From: SIG437 sp045576235
GTDB lineage: Bacteria > Bacillota > Clostridia > UBA1381 > UBA9506
Length of the DNA stretch: 60,966 bases
Assembly (NCBI GenBank): GCA_045576235.1
Contig: JAZNGA010000013.1
Span: forward strand, 1 to 60,966
Direction of reading: 5' to 3'
Shown here: in pieces, positions 1-9,059 of the stretch
How the letters are laid out: every line of letters starts with the position of its first letter
How positions within the stretch are numbered: the stretch's first letter is position 1
The notes under the pieces: model-generated
Databases searched by the model: none
The model's input: the letters and a program-made list of their open reading frames with translations, nothing else
Told to the model about the DNA's origin: nothing
Position numbers and translations under genes: made by a program

Positions 1-26
1 TTTACAACAATGAAAGAATACAAATT

Positions 27-63
27 AAAACAAAACTGACACCGTTGGAAAAACGATGTCAGT
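27..63 (-). terminator. Rho-independent terminator of the spoIIP-side genes
   Basis: Read on the minus strand, a stem (arms 35-46 and 52-63, ACTGACA/TGTCAGT outer pairs with one internal mismatch) is followed by a TTTTGTTTT run. It lies about 100 bases beyond the stop of the minus-strand gene ending at 168. A second, imperfect hairpin (96-144) sits between the stop and the terminator, forming a structured 3' untranslated region. Confidence 0.7.
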
Positions 64-167
64 ATGTTGCTTAAAATTTAATATTAACTACCATAGTAGC
101 TTTTTTGTGCTGTCTGCACAAACTGGTGCAGTTCATTTTGCTACAGCTCCTTTTGTGCTTCATTTAT

Positions 168-836
168 TTAGCTTATCTTCTCAAAGCCTGCAATTTCGGC
201 AAATATATCAATGTGGTTTTCATAGTTTTTTGTTCTTCTTTTGTTGCCCTCAATGTGTGAAGAATAACGGTCTCTGATTGTTATATAGTAGTCATTTGTT
301 AAAAGAGCAGGACTTTTTTCAAAAACTGAAAGCGCGGAGAGGGGGATTTTGACAAGCTCGTCTTCGCTTTTCTCTGTGTTATAGCCCGTAAATTCCTTAT
401 AAGTTCCCACGATCTCTTCATTTTTTAAGTAGTCAAACATGTGTTCATCGACAATCTGAATAATATATGCATCAGAAGCAAGCGTTGCAGTCAGCTTCTG
501 GCTTGCGGCAGTGTAATGCTCGAAGTCGATTTCATTTGAAGAGTCTAAAATTACTGTGTTTAAGTCTATCATCGTTTTTTTATCGCCATTATAATCCCTT
601 GTGACACTATGAAGCTCTTCCTCAAGCATCTCAAACGACTCTAAAGTTTCAACGCCGCTGCTTATAAACAAAACAGAAGCATCCGGCTTTGGAGCTAAAA
701 AGATTGAATATATAAAAGAAATAATAATAACTGCAATGACTGCGGTGAAAATTGCGGGGACTTTGTAATATTCCCAAAAGTGTGCAAGACGCTGTTTTTT
801 GGGAATTTCTGAAAGCTTATACATATGGTCTGCCAT
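168..836 (-). CDS. Membrane-anchored protein of unknown function
   Basis: A 222-residue protein that I do not recognise. Residues 1-26 are a short basic cytoplasmic tail, about 27-49 form one hydrophobic segment (rich in Ile, Val, Phe) without a cleavage or lipobox motif, and the remaining ~170 residues are a soluble, acidic domain that would lie outside the cell. The start is fixed by an AAGGAG SD 7 bases upstream. It has its own sigma-A promoter (868-896), 110 bases downstream of spoIIP, so it can be expressed outside sporulation. The architecture suggests an envelope or signalling role, but no catalytic motif is visible. Confidence 0.75.
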   Translation of the reverse strand: MADHMYKLSEIPKKQRLAHFWEYYKVPAIFTAVIAVIIISFIYSIFLAPKPDASVLFISSGVETLESFEMLEEELHSVTRDYNGDKKTMIDLNTVILDSSNEIDFEHYTAASQKLTATLASDAYIIQIVDEHMFDYLKNEEIVGTYKEFTGYNTEKSEDELVKIPLSALSVFEKSPALLTNDYYITIRDRYSSHIEGNKRRTKNYENHIDIFAEIAGFEKIS

Positions 837-867
837 AAAAATTCTCCTTTTACCATTTTATAAGAGA

Positions 868-896
868 ATTCTAATATATTTAGAGAGATATGTCAA
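868..896 (-). promoter_or_regulatory. Sigma-A-type promoter for the membrane-anchored unknown
   Basis: On the minus strand TTGACA (891-896) and TAGAAT (868-873) are separated by exactly 17 bases; the start codon lies about 30 bases downstream of the -10. Confidence 0.75.
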
Positions 897-946
897 TTCT
901 AAAGAATATTTATTTACAATTTTTTAAAATCAGAGGAGGCCTTATA

Positions 947-2026
947 TCACATTTTTTTTAACAGGTTAGCCAGCGCTTTTCCGATATATTCACCTGAGCG
1001 TGCGGCTTCATCTATTGTGTTGCCAGAGGAACCAACCTCTATTATCATTGAACCCTTTGTCGTGTGATGATTAAATCTTTCTGTTCTGATGTTTATGGCG
1101 CGGCAAAGGTTTGGTCGGGTTTTTTGAAGCTCGGATTGCAGTTTGACAGCAAGACTTAAGTTTTCGCGCCAGTCGGGGTGGTAAAGTCCCATGGCATCAG
1201 TGCCGACAACAAACATAATTTGAGCAGCTTTTCCGTCATCAAATTGTGCTGTGGGCTTGAGTTGATTTGAATCTCTTTCGATGTAGTCACGATGAATGTC
1301 GAGAACAATTTCAATGGAGGGATATTTTTGAAGATTGTTTTCAACAGTTGAAAGACATTTTTTATATGAACCATTATATGAAGGATAGTCGTTTCGCGTT
1401 TTGTCGTGAATTGTAACAATCCCGTTTTTATTAAGTGTTTCGGCGATTTTCTCGCCAACCTTCACCACGCTGAGCTCCTGATTTTCATTGCGGGCATTTG
1501 GCGAGTCAGAATAGGCTTCGCTTGTGTGCGTGTGAACAATGAGGACCTTAGGATGCTCTTGCGGAGCAGAGATGGAGAGGGGTGCTTTAAGCAGAGCTTC
1601 TGCATCTACGCTATAATCGGTGGGATTTATAAAAGATATTCCTTGTGAAGAAAGGTCAAGCTCTAAAATGTGTTCTGAAACCATCCTTTCCGCAAGCGAC
1701 GAGCCGTTTGAATCTTTTTCTTTTACAAAACTGTATCTTGTTGCATATTTTTTTCTTAAGTCTTCATTTGCCTTCAAAACGGGCATTGCTGAGCTTAAGA
1801 CTTTTATGTGATTTATGTTTAACATATTTTTGCTTTCTCTGATTCCAGTGGCGGGAACGGAATGAGAAAAACACTCCATAAGAAACTCTGTTTTCATATT
1901 TTCCGCCCATGAAGAAGGGAGTTGCCCGATTATAAAAATGAGCATAAAAGCAGCTAAACCTGTGAGATAGAGCTGTTTTTTCACAGTTGTAAATCCTGAG
2001 CGAGCAGAAAGTCTTCTTTTGTTCAT
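947..2026 (-). CDS. spoIIP: Stage II sporulation protein P (SpoIIP)
   Basis: SpoIIP is a peptidoglycan amidase/endopeptidase which, with SpoIID and SpoIIM, drives septal peptidoglycan removal and membrane migration during engulfment of the forespore. The 359-residue product has an N-terminal membrane anchor (about residues 17-36) and a C-terminal SpoIIP domain with the characteristic VLIVHTHTSEAY motif (about 162-173), VLDIHRDY (about 240) and IIEVGSSGNT near the end, matching zinc-amidase active-site regions. The length is normal for the family. The start has an AAAGGA SD 9 bases upstream. A sigma-E-like promoter lies just upstream, as expected for a mother-cell gene. Confidence 0.93.
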   Translation of the reverse strand: MNKRRLSARSGFTTVKKQLYLTGLAAFMLIFIIGQLPSSWAENMKTEFLMECFSHSVPATGIRESKNMLNINHIKVLSSAMPVLKANEDLRKKYATRYSFVKEKDSNGSSLAERMVSEHILELDLSSQGISFINPTDYSVDAEALLKAPLSISAPQEHPKVLIVHTHTSEAYSDSPNARNENQELSVVKVGEKIAETLNKNGIVTIHDKTRNDYPSYNGSYKKCLSTVENNLQKYPSIEIVLDIHRDYIERDSNQLKPTAQFDDGKAAQIMFVVGTDAMGLYHPDWRENLSLAVKLQSELQKTRPNLCRAINIRTERFNHHTTKGSMIIEVGSSGNTIDEAARSGEYIGKALANLLKKM

Positions 2027-2047
2027 TTTATCACATCCTTTTCGTAA

Positions 2048-2077
2048 ATTATATGAAGAATATTTGTCCCATATGAC
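2048..2077 (-). promoter_or_regulatory. Probable sigma-E promoter of spoIIP
   Basis: On the minus strand GTCATAT (2071-2077) and CATATAAT (2048-2055) are separated by 15 bases. This resembles the Bacillus sigma-E consensus (ATA-type -35, CATACAAT-type -10). No matching TTGACA box is present, which argues for a sporulation promoter rather than sigma-A. Confidence 0.6.
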
Positions 2078-2176
2078 ACAAAACGCATATTATTTTAGGA
2101 GAAAGTGCACAAAAACCAAACTTTTAAACGCTTAATTTTTGTGAGATTTTAAATTGTCAGTTTCCTCAATTATCTA

Positions 2177-2205
2177 TTTATTTTATTGTGTAAATGTGTT
2201 ATAAT
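2177..2205 (+). promoter_or_regulatory. Candidate promoter of pnp
   Basis: A perfect TATAAT (2200-2205) has a poor -35 (TTTATT, 2177-2182) at 17 bases. The predicted start of transcription, about 2212, coincides with the first base of the leader hairpin at 2211. Confidence 0.45.
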
Positions 2206-2210
2206 AATAA

Positions 2211-2297
2211 ATTAAAGGATTTGAAAGGTAAGAAGTAAGAAATAAGCCGCAAAATCTTTGCGTTTTATTTCTTATCTCTTGCTTTCATTCCTTTAAT
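2211..2297 (+). promoter_or_regulatory. 87-base leader hairpin of pnp mRNA
   Basis: Nearly the whole leader folds on itself. Paired blocks are ATTAAAGGA (2211-2219) with 2289-2297, GAAAG (2223-2227) with 2282-2286, TAAGAAATAA (2236-2245) with 2265-2274, and CGCAAA (2248-2253) with 2257-2262 around a 3-base loop. It ends 12 bases before the AGGAGG SD and is not followed by a T-run, so it is not a terminator. E. coli pnp is autoregulated through an RNase III-cut leader stem; a similar role is inferred here. Confidence 0.65.
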
Positions 2298-2319
2298 ATA
2301 AAATTTTAGGAGGTACGAT

Positions 2320-4419
2320 ATGTACAAGCGTTTTGAAACAGAGATAGCAGGCAGACCGTTTGTTGTCGAAATTGGAAAATATGCCTATTTAGCAGGCGGC
2401 GCCGCTATGGTAAGCTATGGCGATACTGTGGTTTTATCAACAGCTACAGCATCTGCTAAACCAAGAGACGGAATAGATTTCTTTCCTTTAAGCGTAGATT
2501 ACGAAGAAAGACTTTATTCTGTAGGTAAAATCCCGGGCGGATTTATTAAAAGAGAAGGTCGTCCTTCAGAAAAAGCAATCTTAGCATCCCGTGTTATTGA
2601 CAGACCTATAAGACCGCTTTTCCCGAAGGATTTGAGAAATGATGTGGGCGTTGTCAACACGATTTTGTCTGTTGAACAGGATAATTCTCCTGAAATTACA
2701 GCGATGAATGGTGCATCAGTTGCAATCTCAATTTCAGACATTCCTTTTAACGGTCCTATCGGCGGTGTTGTTGTTGGCTGCGTTGATGGCGAGCTCGTTA
2801 TCAATCCGACTTGCGAACAGAGAGAAAAGAGCACTCTTTCACTGACTGTTGCAGGAACAAAAGAAAAGGTTGTTATGATTGAGGCAGGCGCTAAAGAAGT
2901 GTCAGAAGAGGTTATGTTTGACGCTATTATGTATGCGCACGAGGAAATCAAGAAAATCTGCGATTTTATTTCTGAAATTCAGAAAGAAGTTGGCAAGCCT
3001 AAGTTCAGCTATGAAGCTCATATTGTTGATGAAGCATTATATAACGAGATTAAAGAATTTGGTGAAGCTAAATTAAAGATTGCTTTAGACACAGATGATA
3101 AAAACATCAGAGAGCAGAACTTGAAAGTTTTCTATGAAGAGCTCTACAATTATTTTGACGGCAGATACACAGATGAAGAAAATGGCGCAGAAGTGACTGA
3201 AGCTGTTGAGAAATTGCAGAAATATATTGTAAGAAGATGGATTTTAGATGAAGGAAAGCGCGTTGACGGCAGAGGAATCACAGCCATTCGTCCGCTTTCG
3301 GCAGAAGCAGGAATTCTCCCGAGAACTCACGGTTCAGGTCTCTTTGCAAGAGGACAAACGCAGGTTTTAACAGTTGCAACTTTAGGTGCTATGGGCGATG
3401 CTCAGGCGCTTGACGGTCTTGACTTAGACGATCAGAAGAGATATATGCACCACTACAACTTCCCGTCATACAGTGTTGGTGAAACCCGTCCTTCAAGAGG
3501 TCCGGGAAGACGAGAAATTGGTCACGGGGCTCTCGCTGAGCGTGCTTTAGAACCTGTTATTCCGTGTGAAGAAGATTTCCCTTATGCTATAAGACTTGTT
3601 TCTGAAGTTTTAAGCTCTAACGGAAGCACATCTCAGGGCAGTGTATGCGCGAGCACACTTGCTTTGATGGATGCAGGTGTTCCGATTAAGGCTCCTGTTG
3701 CCGGCATTTCTGTTGGTCTTGTGACTGAAGGCGAAAGATTTATCACAATGGTAGATATTCAGGGCTTAGAAGACTTCTATGGCGACATGGACTTTAAGGT
3801 TGCGGGAACAAAAGATGGTATTACAGCGATTCAGATGGACATCAAGATTGATGGTCTGACACCTGAAATCATTAAAACTGCCTTAAAGCAGACTAAAGAA
3901 GCAAGATATCACATCATTGACGATATCATCTTAAAGGCTATTGAAGCTCCGAGAGAATCGCTCTCGCAGTATGCACCGAAAATCTTCACAATGCAGATTG
4001 ACACAGATAAAATCCGCGATGTCATCGGTTCCGGCGGAAAGACAATTCAGAAGATTATCGCAGAAACAGGCGTTAAGATTGACATCGAAGAAACAGGTAA
4101 GATTTACATTTCAACGCCTGATGAAGAGATGGCAAACAAGACTATCGAAATCATCAAGGGAATCACAGGCGACATTGAGGTCGGCTCAATCTTTAAGGGT
4201 AAGGTTGTTAACATTATGCCGTTTGGTGCGTTTGTTGAGTTCTTACCGGGCGTTGACGGAATGGTGCACATTTCCAAACTTGAAGACAGAAGAGTTGAAA
4301 AGGTTGAAGATGTTGTTTCGGTTGGCGATGAGATAATGGTTAAGGTTATTGAAATTGACAAGCAGGGCAGAATTAACCTTTCAAGAAAAGACGCTTTAAA
4401 GGATATGGGGTTATTATAA
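2320..4419 (+). CDS. pnp: Polyribonucleotide nucleotidyltransferase (PNPase)
   Basis: A phosphorolytic 3'-5' exoribonuclease of mRNA decay. The 699-residue protein shows the full architecture: two RNase PH-like domains (about 1-220 and 310-540), an alpha-helical linker, a KH domain (about 550-615, with VIGSGGKTIQKI) and a C-terminal S1 domain (about 620-695, with GAFVEFLPGVDGMVHISKL). SPSRGPGRREIGHG-type phosphate-binding residues are present in the second core domain. An AGGAGG SD sets the start. It is a single-gene unit between a hairpin leader and a strong terminator. The rpsO gene that usually precedes pnp in Firmicutes is not adjacent. Confidence 0.97.
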   Translation: MYKRFETEIAGRPFVVEIGKYAYLAGGAAMVSYGDTVVLSTATASAKPRDGIDFFPLSVDYEERLYSVGKIPGGFIKREGRPSEKAILASRVIDRPIRPLFPKDLRNDVGVVNTILSVEQDNSPEITAMNGASVAISISDIPFNGPIGGVVVGCVDGELVINPTCEQREKSTLSLTVAGTKEKVVMIEAGAKEVSEEVMFDAIMYAHEEIKKICDFISEIQKEVGKPKFSYEAHIVDEALYNEIKEFGEAKLKIALDTDDKNIREQNLKVFYEELYNYFDGRYTDEENGAEVTEAVEKLQKYIVRRWILDEGKRVDGRGITAIRPLSAEAGILPRTHGSGLFARGQTQVLTVATLGAMGDAQALDGLDLDDQKRYMHHYNFPSYSVGETRPSRGPGRREIGHGALAERALEPVIPCEEDFPYAIRLVSEVLSSNGSTSQGSVCASTLALMDAGVPIKAPVAGISVGLVTEGERFITMVDIQGLEDFYGDMDFKVAGTKDGITAIQMDIKIDGLTPEIIKTALKQTKEARYHIIDDIILKAIEAPRESLSQYAPKIFTMQIDTDKIRDVIGSGGKTIQKIIAETGVKIDIEETGKIYISTPDEEMANKTIEIIKGITGDIEVGSIFKGKVVNIMPFGAFVEFLPGVDGMVHISKLEDRRVEKVEDVVSVGDEIMVKVIEIDKQGRINLSRKDALKDMGLL

Positions 4420-4433
4420 AATAAGTCAAAATG

Positions 4434-4466
4434 CCGCGCAGCAGTTTTTTTGCTGCGCGGGATTTG
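4434..4466 (+). terminator. Terminator of pnp
   Basis: A perfect 10-base-pair stem, CCGCGCAGCA (4434-4443) with TGCTGCGCGG (4451-4460), closes a 7-base T-rich loop. The T-rich tract is offset (GATTTGTCATTTTT). The flanking AAAATG/CATTTT can extend the stem. Confidence 0.75.
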
Positions 4467-4521
4467 TCATTTTTAATATGCTGCCGTTTGCTCTGTTTCC
4501 GTTAGATAGGAGGTTGTGATT

Positions 4522-6138
4522 TTGGCAAGGTTTCTATTTGTTGCACTAAATGCTAAATATGTTCACACTTGTCTTGCGGTGAGATATCTTAAAAACAGCC
4601 TGAAAGCTCCGTCTATGATAAAAGAATATACTATAAATGATGAGATAAACAGAGTTTGTGCAGAAATTTTTGAAACGGGAATTAAGAACATTCTGTTTTC
4701 GTGTTACATATGGAACATAGACTATGTCTTAAGAATGTGTGAGATTTTAAAAAAGGCAGACAAAAGCATAACAATTGCGCTTGGAGGTCCTGAGGTGAGC
4801 TTTTCGCCTGAGGAAATTTTTGAAAAAAGCGCATATGTGGACTTGATTATTTGCGGTGAAGGGGAGCCTGTTATAGAAAAGGCGTGTCGTCTGATGGAAT
4901 CGAAAATAGCCGTGCCGCAGATTATAAGGAATGATTTACCGGCAGATTTAAACGCCCTTGCTTTTCCGTATGAGGGAGAGGACATAAGTCTGCTTGAAGG
5001 AAAAATTTTATATTATGAGACCTCAAGGGGATGCCCGTTCAGATGTGCATTTTGCTTGTCAGGAGCTCATGGTAAGGTCAGATACCTTGATTTAGAGCGC
5101 GTTAAACGCGAGATAGAGTTTTTTGTCAGCAATAAGGTAAGGCTTGTGAAGTTTGTTGACAGAACATTTAATTCCGATGCAAAAAGAGCTATCGAAATCA
5201 TTGATTTTGTGAAAAATATTTCCGAAGAAACAACTTTTCATTTCGAGATAACGGCGGAGATAATGACGCCTGAGCTGACTTTGGCACTTTCTTCTGCAAG
5301 AAAAGGACTTTTTCAGGTTGAGATTGGCGTTCAGAGCACGAATGAGGCTACGCTAAAAAAAATTAACAGAACATATAATGCAGAGAAGCTTAAGAGTGTT
5401 GTTTCGAGTCTCATGAAAAATGATAACATAAATGTTCATCTTGATTTGATAGCGGGGCTTCCCGGTGAGAGCATAGAAACATTTATTCAGTCATTTAACG
5501 AGGTGATTTCGTTAAGGCCTCATGTTCTGCAGCTTGGTTTTTTGAAGAAACTGAAAGGAGCGGCGCTGAATGCTCCTGCAAGCAAATTCTCGGATTTTCC
5601 GCCCTATGAAGTTATTTGCTCAGACAAAATGAGCTATAAGGACTTGCTGAGGCTGAAATCGGCAGAAGAGGTTTTAGAAAAATATTATAACAGCGGTTCG
5701 TTTAAAGAGTCGATGTCTCTCATTCTTGATAAACACTATAAAGAAAATCCATTTGATTTCTTTGATGGCTTCGGAGAATTCTATAAAAATGAGTCAAAAA
5801 TTCCGCTTTCAAAAAAGGCTCAGTTTGAAGTCCTGTTTAAATATTGCAGCGGAAGGCTTTGTGACGAAGAAGTAGCAAATGCGATAATAATTGATTATTG
5901 CAAGCTATCAAGAGATAATTTAAGCTTTATGAAGCAGAGAGAAAGCATTAAGGAAAGAGCGTTTGGATTTTTACAGAACGAAGATAATGTAAACAAATAT
6001 TTTAAAAGCTATGCCGACAGATTACCCACGCAGCTTTATAAGAAACTGCGGTTTGCAGAGGTTGGCGGGAAAATATATGTTTTTGATTATATAAATAATG
6101 ATTATTATGATATAACAGATGATATGCCGAAAGGATGA
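4522..6138 (+). CDS. B12-binding radical SAM protein (DUF4080-like)
   Basis: A probable cobalamin-dependent radical SAM enzyme of unknown substrate. The N-terminal third (about 1-140) has a B12-binding-like Rossmann region with GGPEVSF, followed by a radical SAM core with the CPFRCAFC cluster motif (about residues 170-177, CxxxCxxC) and a C-terminal extension of about 170 residues typical of the DUF4080 subgroup. I place the start at TTG 4522 rather than GTG 4516: the AGGAGG at 4508-4513 is 8 bases from TTG but only 2 from GTG. The stop lies 5 bases before the thrS start, so the two are probably co-transcribed. Confidence 0.8.
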   Translation: MARFLFVALNAKYVHTCLAVRYLKNSLKAPSMIKEYTINDEINRVCAEIFETGIKNILFSCYIWNIDYVLRMCEILKKADKSITIALGGPEVSFSPEEIFEKSAYVDLIICGEGEPVIEKACRLMESKIAVPQIIRNDLPADLNALAFPYEGEDISLLEGKILYYETSRGCPFRCAFCLSGAHGKVRYLDLERVKREIEFFVSNKVRLVKFVDRTFNSDAKRAIEIIDFVKNISEETTFHFEITAEIMTPELTLALSSARKGLFQVEIGVQSTNEATLKKINRTYNAEKLKSVVSSLMKNDNINVHLDLIAGLPGESIETFIQSFNEVISLRPHVLQLGFLKKLKGAALNAPASKFSDFPPYEVICSDKMSYKDLLRLKSAEEVLEKYYNSGSFKESMSLILDKHYKENPFDFFDGFGEFYKNESKIPLSKKAQFEVLFKYCSGRLCDEEVANAIIIDYCKLSRDNLSFMKQRESIKERAFGFLQNEDNVNKYFKSYADRLPTQLYKKLRFAEVGGKIYVFDYINNDYYDITDDMPKG

Positions 6139-6143
6139 TAAGT

Positions 6144-8081
6144 ATGTATAAGATTACGCTAAAGGACAATTCACAGCTTGAATTTTCCGAACCGAAAACA
6201 ATTATGGAAATTGCGAAAGAGATAAGCGAAGGTTTAGCCCGTGTTGCTTTGTGCGCACTTGTAAACGGAGAAGTTAAAGACCTTTCTTTCACTATCTGCT
6301 CCGATGCGTCGCTTGAAATTCTGACATTTGATGCAAAAGAAGGAAAGAATGCATTAAGACATAGCGCATCCCACATTTTAGCACAGGCTGTAAAGAGGCT
6401 TTATCCTGATGCAAAGCTTGCAATCGGACCTGCGATTGAAAATGGTTTTTATTATGACTTTGACTGTGAAACATCATTCACTCCCGAGATTTTAAAAAAT
6501 CTTGAAGATGAGATGAAAAAGATTGTGAAAGAAAACATAAAAATCGAAAAATTCACAATGGAAAGAGCAGAAGCTCTTAAATATTTTGAAGAAAAAGGTG
6601 AAATATATAAGCAAGAGCTGATTTCAGACCTTCCTGAAGGTGAAGAAATTTCATTTTACAGGCAGGGAGAGTTCACTGACCTTTGTGCAGGTCCTCATGT
6701 GCCTGACACGGGCAAAGTGAAAGCATTTAAGCTCACAAGTGTTGCAGGGGCTTATTGGCGTGGAAATGAAAAGAACAAGATGCTTCAGAGAATTTACGGA
6801 ACAGCATTTACGAAAAAGAGCGATATGGAAGAATATCTTGCTCAGGTTGAGGAAGCAAAAAAGAGAGACCATAACAAAATCGGAAGAGAGCTCGAATTCT
6901 TCACAACATCAGAAGTAATCGGACAGGGACTTCCTATTCTTTTACCTAAGGGCTCAAGAGTGATCCAGACTCTTCAGCGTTTTGTTGAAGACGAAGAGGA
7001 AAAGAGAGGCTATCTCTTAACAAAAACGCCTTTGATGGCAAAAAGAGATTTATATAAAATTTCAGGACACTGGGACCACTATCGTGACGGAATGTTCATC
7101 ATGGGCGACCCTGATGCTGAAGGTGAGGTTTTTGCGCTTCGTCCGATGACTTGTCCTTTCCAGTTCCAGGCATATCTTACTAAGATGAGAAGCTATCGTG
7201 ACCTTCCGTTAAGATATGGTGAAACATCAACGCTTTTCAGAAATGAAGCATCGGGCGAAATGCATGGATTAATCCGTGTGCGTCAGTTCACAATTTCAGA
7301 AGGACATATTGCGTGCCGTCCTGACCAGCTTGAAGAGGAATTTGCAGATTGCTTGGAACTTGCAAAATATATGCTTGAAACATTAGGCTTAGATGAGGAT
7401 GTTTCCTACAGATTCTCAAAATGGGATGAAAATGATAAAGAAAAATATATTGGAAGCGCAGAAGAATGGGAAAATGTTCAGGGCAGAATGAGAGAAATCT
7501 TAAATGAGCTTAAGATTGATTACACTGAAGAAGCAGGCGAGGCTGCATTCTATGGACCTAAGCTTGATATTCAGATTAAGAATGTTCACGGAAAAGAGGA
7601 CACATTAGTCACAATCCAGATTGACTTCCAGCTTGCAGAGCGTTTTGGTATGGAATATGTAGATTCAGACGGAACAAAGAAGTTCCCATATGTTATCCAC
7701 AGAACATCAATAGGATGTTATGAAAGAACTTTGGCTCTTCTGATTGAAAAATATGCAGGAGCTCTTCCTACATGGCTCATGCCGACACAGGTTAAGATTC
7801 TGCCTATTGCAGATAGTCATTTTGAATATGCAAAAGCATTAAAGAAGGAGCTTATGGATGCAGGCGTGCGCGTGGAGGCAGACCTCCGAAACGAAAAGAT
7901 AGGCTACAAAATCCGTGAGGCGCAGCTTGAAAAAACACCATATATGTTAATTATAGGTGACAGAGAACGCGATGAAGCAGCTGTCAGCGTTCGCTCAAGA
8001 AAAGAGGGCGATTTAGGTCAGGTTCCGAAGAATGAATTTATTGACGCTATAGTTAAGGAAATCAGAGAAAGAAGAAAATAA
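6144..8081 (+). CDS. thrS: Threonyl-tRNA synthetase
   Basis: Charges tRNA-Thr with threonine in the cytoplasm. Domains in order: TGS (about 1-60), the SAD/editing domain with HSASHILAQAV (about 70-80), the class II catalytic core with motif 2 (FRNEASGEMHGLIRVRQF) and motif 3 (IGCYERTLALLIEKY), and the anticodon-binding domain after about residue 545. Total 645 residues, normal for the family. The first in-frame ATG (6135) overlaps the AAAGGA SD (6130-6135), so the ATG at 6144 is the start. I see no T-box leader; expression seems to come from upstream of the radical SAM gene. Confidence 0.96.
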   Translation: MYKITLKDNSQLEFSEPKTIMEIAKEISEGLARVALCALVNGEVKDLSFTICSDASLEILTFDAKEGKNALRHSASHILAQAVKRLYPDAKLAIGPAIENGFYYDFDCETSFTPEILKNLEDEMKKIVKENIKIEKFTMERAEALKYFEEKGEIYKQELISDLPEGEEISFYRQGEFTDLCAGPHVPDTGKVKAFKLTSVAGAYWRGNEKNKMLQRIYGTAFTKKSDMEEYLAQVEEAKKRDHNKIGRELEFFTTSEVIGQGLPILLPKGSRVIQTLQRFVEDEEEKRGYLLTKTPLMAKRDLYKISGHWDHYRDGMFIMGDPDAEGEVFALRPMTCPFQFQAYLTKMRSYRDLPLRYGETSTLFRNEASGEMHGLIRVRQFTISEGHIACRPDQLEEEFADCLELAKYMLETLGLDEDVSYRFSKWDENDKEKYIGSAEEWENVQGRMREILNELKIDYTEEAGEAAFYGPKLDIQIKNVHGKEDTLVTIQIDFQLAERFGMEYVDSDGTKKFPYVIHRTSIGCYERTLALLIEKYAGALPTWLMPTQVKILPIADSHFEYAKALKKELMDAGVRVEADLRNEKIGYKIREAQLEKTPYMLIIGDRERDEAAVSVRSRKEGDLGQVPKNEFIDAIVKEIRERRK

Positions 8082-8109
8082 TTCGGTGTTTAAAAGGGAG
8101 CGTTAAATT

Positions 8110-8307
8110 ATGTGGATGGTTGTGTATGTTGCGCAGACAAAGGAACAGGCTGAAAAAATTCGGGGGCTGTTGCAGGCTGCGGGGATTTTGGTTAAAATCC
8201 GCGGGTTGAATCAGAGTGAGAATGAAAAATTCGGATGTTTAGAGGTAATGGTTCCCGAATCGGAAATGAAAGAGGCTCACGATATAATAATTTCCAATTT
8301 GTTTTAA
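8110..8307 (+). CDS. Small DUF2007-like putative signal-transducing protein
   Basis: A 65-residue protein matching the compact alpha-beta fold of the DUF2007 family, whose members are proposed nitrogen-regulatory PII-like small proteins without a proven role. The visible pattern is a first beta-strand (MWMVVYVAQ), a helix with AEKIRGLLQAAG, a strand ILVKIRG, then LEVMVPESEMKEAHDII. A GGGAG SD precedes it. It lies between thrS (28 bases) and nadE (16 bases), in the same transcription unit. Confidence 0.7.
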   Translation: MWMVVYVAQTKEQAEKIRGLLQAAGILVKIRGLNQSENEKFGCLEVMVPESEMKEAHDIIISNLF

Positions 8308-8323
8308 GGAAAGGCAAAATGAA

Positions 8324-9052
8324 ATGAGAGACTATAAAGCTGAACTTGAAAAAAGAGTTGAGTTCATAAAAGATGCGCTTAAGAGCAGCGGAGCAAAGGG
8401 CATAATTTATGGAAACAGCGGAGGAAAAGACTGCACTCTTGCTGCAATTATTGCAAAGCATGCGTGCGAAAATGTTTTAGGCATTATTATGCCTTGCCAC
8501 TCAAATGTGAATTACGGACAGGACACAGAGGATGCTTTAAAGGCAGCGGAGCAGTTTGGAATTGAGCAGATGACTGTTGACATATCAAATGCGAGAACTG
8601 CGCTTGAGACAGAAATCAGAAAATGTGTTGACATTTCTGCAGACAGCTTAAAAAACATTGCGCCGCGCCTCCGTATGACAACGCTTTACACGATTGCCCA
8701 GACTAAAGGCTATCTTGTTTTGGGAACGGGCAACAGAAGTGAAATGTTTATGGGATATTTCACAAAATGGGGCGATGGAGGCTATGACTTAAATCCTATT
8801 GCTGATTTGACAGTCAGAGAGGTTTATGAATTTTTAAGATTTTTAAATGCGCCTGCATCAATAATTGAAAAAGCTCCTTCGGCGGGACTCTATGAGGGGC
8901 AGACAGATGAGAAGGAAATGGGATTTACCTATGACGAAATAGATGATTTCATTCTCTATGGCAAGGGCGAGGAAGAGACAAAAACAAAACTGGAAAGTAT
9001 TTATAAAAGAACGGCTCACAAGAGAGAAATGCCCAAAAGATATGGATATTAA
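8324..9052 (+). CDS. nadE: NH3-dependent NAD+ synthase
   Basis: Catalyses the last step of NAD biosynthesis, amidation of deamido-NAD with ATP and ammonia. The 242-residue length and lack of an N-terminal nitrilase domain mark the ammonia-dependent type. The ATP-pyrophosphatase loop is NSGGKDCT (about residues 31-38), with Cys where many family members carry Ser. LVLGTGNRSE and the GYDLNPIADLTVREVYEF region are typical. It is the last gene of the operon, followed by a strong terminator. Confidence 0.93.
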   Translation: MRDYKAELEKRVEFIKDALKSSGAKGIIYGNSGGKDCTLAAIIAKHACENVLGIIMPCHSNVNYGQDTEDALKAAEQFGIEQMTVDISNARTALETEIRKCVDISADSLKNIAPRLRMTTLYTIAQTKGYLVLGTGNRSEMFMGYFTKWGDGGYDLNPIADLTVREVYEFLRFLNAPASIIEKAPSAGLYEGQTDEKEMGFTYDEIDDFILYGKGEEETKTKLESIYKRTAHKREMPKRYGY

Positions 9053-9059
9053 AATCAGA

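Noticed and set aside
4420..6143. A T-box leader for thrS
   Set aside because: No T-box sequence or specifier structure is visible before the radical SAM gene or before thrS; only the pnp terminator is there.
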